Shown in pieces: positions 60,701 through 64,000 of a DNA stretch of 64,000 nucleotides. Source of the DNA: DASSFG01 sp035547915 (lineage in GTDB: Bacteria > Planctomycetota > Planctomycetia > Pirellulales > JAICIG01); contig DASZTS010000078.1 of the NCBI GenBank assembly GCA_035547915.1, forward strand, positions 54,564 to 118,563. The letters run 5' to 3'. The notes beneath the pieces were generated by a model. It made no database searches, had not been told where the DNA came from, and was given only the letters and a program-made list of their open reading frames with translations. Position 1 is the stretch's first letter; every line of letters starts with the position of its first letter. The translations under genes and the position numbers were made by a program.

Positions 60701-60958
60701 CGGCTGGACTCCGCGTTAGGTTATGCCGCTAGCATATCGACGGCGGCATGAGGGACAAGCGGGGGCGACCGGTTTTCCGTGGTCGGTGTCCACTTCGGTT
60801 TTATTTTTTTTCGAGGGGTGAATTCGCGTTTCTCTCGCGAAAACAGGCATTCCGAATATCAATTGTCGAAATTTGAGAGTCCTCTATACCCCGCCGGGCT
60901 TGACCCCCTAAGAATGTAACCCACGGGGCCGCAAGAAACTCAAACCGAGGAAACGAAT
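60701..60958. other. Intergenic region before the 60.96-kb gene
   Basis: Contains the dyad TTCGCG (60823-60828) / CGCGAA (60836-60841) in an AT-rich stretch, possibly an operator or hairpin. No gene is supported. Confidence 0.4.
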
Positions 60959-61366
60959 ATGGGCGAAATGCGGGAAATCAAGCTGAGCGAGATACGTCCC
61001 GGCCCCGTACGTCACGACGGCTTGCCGCCGGAACTGCTTGAGCCGATCAAGGACACATACGACACGGTCGGCCGGTACGTGCAAAACACTCTGGAGGAGT
61101 GGGAACTCGGGTTTATGCGAGACATGCACCCGGAGAGAGAGGTCGCCGTCTGGTGTTTCATTGCGTCGGTCTGGCGGGCGTACCACAAGGAGCACCTCAA
61201 TGGCGAGACTCTCTCGGATGACGAGGAACGGAGTCTAATCGGTGCTCTTACAGCTATCTCGACAGGAGTGCTCGATGCGAGGCAGCTCAAGGTCGACCCC
61301 GAGGTGGGACGCGGGCTGCTCAAGTGCTGGCAGGACACGCGTAAACGCCTTCGCCGAAAGCGTTAG
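60959..61366 (+). CDS. Element protein of unknown function, 135 residues
   Basis: MGEMREIKLSEIRPGPVRHD is followed by helical sequence (LLEPIKDTYDTVGRYVQNTLEEWELGFMRDM, DEERSLIGALTAISTGVLDAR) ending in a basic tail. GAGGA precedes the ATG. It is 10 bases upstream of the next gene and likely co-transcribed. Family not recognised. Confidence 0.65.
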   Translation: MGEMREIKLSEIRPGPVRHDGLPPELLEPIKDTYDTVGRYVQNTLEEWELGFMRDMHPEREVAVWCFIASVWRAYHKEHLNGETLSDDEERSLIGALTAISTGVLDARQLKVDPEVGRGLLKCWQDTRKRLRRKR

Positions 61367-61376
61367 GAGAAAGGAA

Positions 61377-62276
61377 ATGGGAAGCGTCAAGCGAAAACAG
61401 GCCAAGCAGAAGAAACGCGAGCGGCACAACGCGGAGCAAAGGAAGTACGCCGAGCGTGTCGCGAAGCGGCGACAGTACCCCAAAATCGTTTTCGGTGAGC
61501 CGAACGCCGAGCCCGAATTTGTCAAAGCCGTCCGTGCTGCCGTCGAGACAATTGACTTCGACGATGACACGCTCTTCTCACCGTTCGAGCGGGAGTTCTA
61601 CAGGTGGATTCGAGAGCACGGCCCCCGGACCGCGTTCGGTCTTGTGAACAGCCGCCTGCTTTCGTCGGGCATGACGTCGAACGAACAGGAGATTGGTAGG
61701 GTAGGGCTTTTCCTCGGCTTTGGGACCCGGATACTGGATCGCATCCCCGAGGCGACCCGCCGTCGTCTGATGCCCTACAATGACGTCGAGGTTTCGTACC
61801 GGGACCATGACATCCTGCTCAAGTTCTCTTCCCTGTTGAAGGCGAAGGGATCGGGCGGCACGCTCTTCTTCAGCCGCCGACGGCCCTCGGTCGAGTTCGA
61901 CGGCCGAAAATACACCGTCGCATTCTCTCGGCACGCGGTCGAGCGGATTTGCGAGCGGATCAATCCTCGCTACATTAGGATCGTCGTCGTCGAACGATTC
62001 GGCGAACGCGTCACACGAGAACTGGTCGACGCTGTCAAACACGTCCATCAGCTGTTTGGCGCTAAACGAGAACGGATGCAGAACGTCGTTGCCATCTTCG
62101 GGCCCGCTTGTCGCAACGGTAACTTTAGGCCGGATTATGACGGAGAAATGATGGTTGCCACTAGACGAGTACAAGCCGACGTCTGGGGGCGCAGTCGGCG
62201 ACGTGAAGCAGCCCACGATGCGACCTGCGAGTTCGCCCAACCAGTCGGGAGCTACTTTTTCCGCGGGCGGTTCTGA
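61377..62276 (+). CDS. Basic protein, 299 residues, C-terminus probably not original
   Basis: GGAGAAAGGAA precedes the ATG. The first ~205 residues are protein-like: a basic N-terminus (KRKQAKQKKRERHNAEQRKY), LFSPFEREFYRWIREHGPRT, then FDGRKYTVAFSRHAVERICERI, which resembles a BrnT/DUF4258-like small-toxin turn. By eye, GC at third codon positions is high up to about 61990 and then drops below first positions, while the opposite strand gains the better pattern. The last ~95 residues are thus suspect, and the gene may be truncated at a recombination joint. Confidence 0.55.
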   Translation: MGSVKRKQAKQKKRERHNAEQRKYAERVAKRRQYPKIVFGEPNAEPEFVKAVRAAVETIDFDDDTLFSPFEREFYRWIREHGPRTAFGLVNSRLLSSGMTSNEQEIGRVGLFLGFGTRILDRIPEATRRRLMPYNDVEVSYRDHDILLKFSSLLKAKGSGGTLFFSRRRPSVEFDGRKYTVAFSRHAVERICERINPRYIRIVVVERFGERVTRELVDAVKHVHQLFGAKRERMQNVVAIFGPACRNGNFRPDYDGEMMVATRRVQADVWGRSRRREAAHDATCEFAQPVGSYFFRGRF

Positions 62277-62991
62277 TGGCCGATTCTCTTGCGGGCATTC
62301 TTTCTTCGGGATGAAAAACCCGTAGCCGGCCTCGAATATCCTCTGATATTCCTCGCGATCGCGGCGAAAAAGCTCTGCACTCGGCCGCTCGCCATAATGC
62401 AGCAGTAGCTGCACGAAAATGTCGTCGCCGATCTCCGGTGCGGACTCGAGGACATCGTCGAGTGAGATGCGAGTGTCACTCGACAGGATGTGCTCGAGGC
62501 CATATTTCTCCCAGACCTCATAAACGTCTTCGTGGATTTCGGCCAACCAGCGCTCCAGCCTTTCATGGCCTATCGGGATGACTGCATTGCCGATCATGAA
62601 GAGCGCAGCTTCGTTCGGTATATCCCCTGACTCCAGAAGACCTGCGCAGAACGAGAGGTATTCTTCGGTCGATTGCTTCCAGGGACGTTTCTTTAACGTG
62701 GCGAGCCAAGCTGGTTCATTCGACATGCCCTTAGCCAGCACTTCTAGTCGCCGCTCTATCACTTCGTCCGCCATTAGCGGGCCAAGTTCGTTGAGATAAA
62801 CTTCTCCCGAAGGTATCGGGATACGATTGGTTAGATCGAGACCAGCGGGAAGAGGGCGACTGTACCGCGGGTCGGCTGGCCCCGATGATTCCCCCACCGG
62901 GCGCCACATCGCTGTCAACGGTCGGGAAGCGATATTGGGTGCGTTTCGGCGGCTCGTCCGCCAGTAGTAGCTTTCGGTGCGCGTCTGCCAT
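62277..62991 (-). pseudogene. Frameshifted gene of unknown function
   Basis: From an ATG at 62991 (GGAG 8 bases before) the frame reads MADAHRKLLLADEPPKRTQY RFPTVDSDV and then runs out. Removing one base in the C5 run at 62891-62895 joins it to a frame reading ESSGPADPRYSRPLPAGLDL, LNELGPLMADEVIERRLEVL, WKQSTEEYLSFCAGLLESGDIP, LERWLAEIHEDVYEVWEKYG. The protein continues leftward past 62277 into the antisense of the preceding gene. Either the sequence has a homopolymer error or the gene is dead. Family not recognised; the helical content would suit an immunity-type protein. Confidence 0.5.
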
Positions 62992-63870
62992 CACTGATTC
63001 TCCTGCCTTGGTCACCTTAGAGGGGAGCGGAGATCGCCCATGAGGTGATGGGCGAAAACCGGCACCGTTTTAACGGGCATTTCGTTACTTTTCAATGAAG
63101 AAGCCCTCGTTAAGAGCCAGGGTCTGCTGGTTGACGTTTCCGTGCGAGCCTCCGCTGTGTAACTCCCGGCCTGCGAGATGGTGGCGACTGCCCTCAGCCT
63201 GGTGGTCATCGACTCGGCCCGGCGAGATGACGGCGGATCGCGTTTCGGCCGCCGCAGTTCCCATCGATGGCACCAGTTCCCACCGGCACGGTGCGGCTTT
63301 CCCGCTGGCAGGCCCCTTCGAGCTGGTTGGCAACCGGTGGAAAGCGGTCCCGAAGGACCTTAGCCGCCGGGCCGACCGTTCGTCGCCCACCTTTCGGCAT
63401 AGCGGACGTGCGAAGCTACCGTCGCGGGCCATGCGGGACGGTGTTGCGCTCGGTCGGCAGGCGCAACACCAAGCGCAACGCGGCTAAGTCCTGCAGAAAC
63501 AGGGGGTTACAATATCTCTAGCTCTATCTGTTGCGCATTGCGCTTATAAATATTATGTATAAGGAGAATTTCTCACATACGGCCGGGAGAGAGCTATGTA
63601 TGTTCCCGTATATAGTATATAGCTGTATCCGCGCCAGAAATGGCGCAATGCACAACATTTGCCGCAACCTGCTGCGCCGTAATAGCTTGAGGTGTTGCGC
63701 CACTTCGGCGGGCCCGAAAAAACGCGCAACCCAGGCGCAACCGCAGATGCCTAGTTGGCCGTCAGGGCGGAGACGGTTCGGCCTTGAATCAGTTCAGCGT
63801 ACCCCCATCGGATTCTATGGCGTTTGTTCTTCGCCGCGTGCAGCAAACCTTGGATAAGGCCCAATACCGT
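62992..63870. other. Region without a confident gene; holds the GTTGCGC cluster
   Basis: A minus-strand frame at 63085-63432 has high GC at third positions and ends GNVNQQTLALNEGFFIEK, so a gene or gene remnant is possible, but nothing is recognised. 63541-63625 is AT-rich (TATATAGTATATA). The GTTGCGC repeats are listed separately. The final ~120 bases probably belong to the end of the IS element. Confidence 0.45.
63440..63741. repeat. Cluster of GTTGCGC / GCGCAAC repeats
   Basis: Exact GTTGCGC or its complement occurs at 63443-63449, 63461-63467, 63473-63479, 63530-63536, 63694-63700, 63724-63730 and 63735-63741, with near copies at 63537-63543 and 63643-63649. Two of them form a 10-bp dyad (63440-63449 and 63461-63470), and the same 10-mer recurs at 63691-63700. 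They surround an AT-rich core. This resembles iterons of a replication origin or a partition/recombination site. Confidence 0.75.
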
Positions 63871-64000
63871 TCAATTCACCAGGACGATGGATTGACGGAA
63901 GTTCTTTGTGGGTTGGGGAGAATCACGGTGTTTGTTGGTTTTCTTGGCCCAGCCACTCATTTTACGTTTGATCACGCGCGGGTTGATTCGATCGCGACGT
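63871..64000 (-). mobile_element. IS4-family transposase, C-terminal fragment
   Basis: The minus strand from the window edge to a TGA at 63871 reads INPRVIKRKMSGWAKKTNKH and then PQPTKNFRQSIVLVN, the typical C-terminus of planctomycete IS4-type transposases. The N-terminal part, including the DDE residues, is outside the window. It marks an insertion sequence at the right edge of the rearranged zone. Confidence 0.65.

Noticed and set aside
61578..62918. Full 446-codon minus-strand frame as one intact gene
   Set aside because: Its last 140 codons or so run antisense to a well-supported plus-strand gene (61377 onwards) with a good ribosome site. Only the part right of about 62000 seems real.

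Overview
This window looks like a chromosomal segment of a GC-rich planctomycete, probably close to Pirellulales. The evidence is a set of family signatures: an SHD1-domain secreted protein, a DUF1559-type protein, BlaI/BlaR1-like pairs with HEAT repeats, a TIGR03032 protein, giant extracellular proteins with the planctomycete 'LExR/LExxxLL' N-terminal motif, and several ECF sigma factors next to membrane Ser/Thr kinases.

Layout. 1-23 kb holds housekeeping and signalling genes: a truncated coiled-coil secreted protein, a GH57 glycosidase, an Rpn-type nuclease, an ECF sigma/membrane-protein couple, a DUF1559-like protein, a zinc-ribbon/HEAT protein, an SHD1/WD40-like protein divergent from a BlaI-BlaR1-like pair with two operator-like palindromes between them, an NtrC-type two-component pair, an Mpo1-like (DUF962) protein, a GNAT-like protein, and a secreted thioredoxin-like gene interrupted by one in-frame TGA. 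23-45 kb is a signalling and surface region: an ECF sigma factor followed by a fused zinc-finger/kinase/beta-helix receptor, a 2117-residue surface protein, a TIGR03032 protein, an FG-GAP/Ig-like surface protein, then a TPR-bearing kinase and its partner ECF sigma factor.

A tRNA-Arg(CCG) at 45.4 kb marks the edge of a mobile region. From 45.66 kb there is a tyrosine integrase, an excisionase-like HTH gene, a small sigma-like factor, a series of short tightly packed or overlapping genes, one very long phage tail tape-measure gene without any recognisable head, portal or terminase gene, and a serine recombinase. The genes have lower GC and many have no recognisable family. The right end is rearranged: around 62.0 kb a plus-strand gene and a minus-strand gene seem to have been joined tail to tail, the latter also with a homopolymer frameshift; a dense cluster of GTTGCGC repeats around an AT-rich stretch lies at 63.44-63.74 kb; and the C-terminus of an IS4-type transposase runs off the window.

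The observations most worth following are the orphan tape-measure element (45.4-62 kb), the in-frame TGA with a SECIS-like hairpin at 22.8 kb, the GTTGCGC cluster, the paired 105-bp palindromic repeats, and the BlaI-type operators. All family calls are from reading the sequence; no database search was run.
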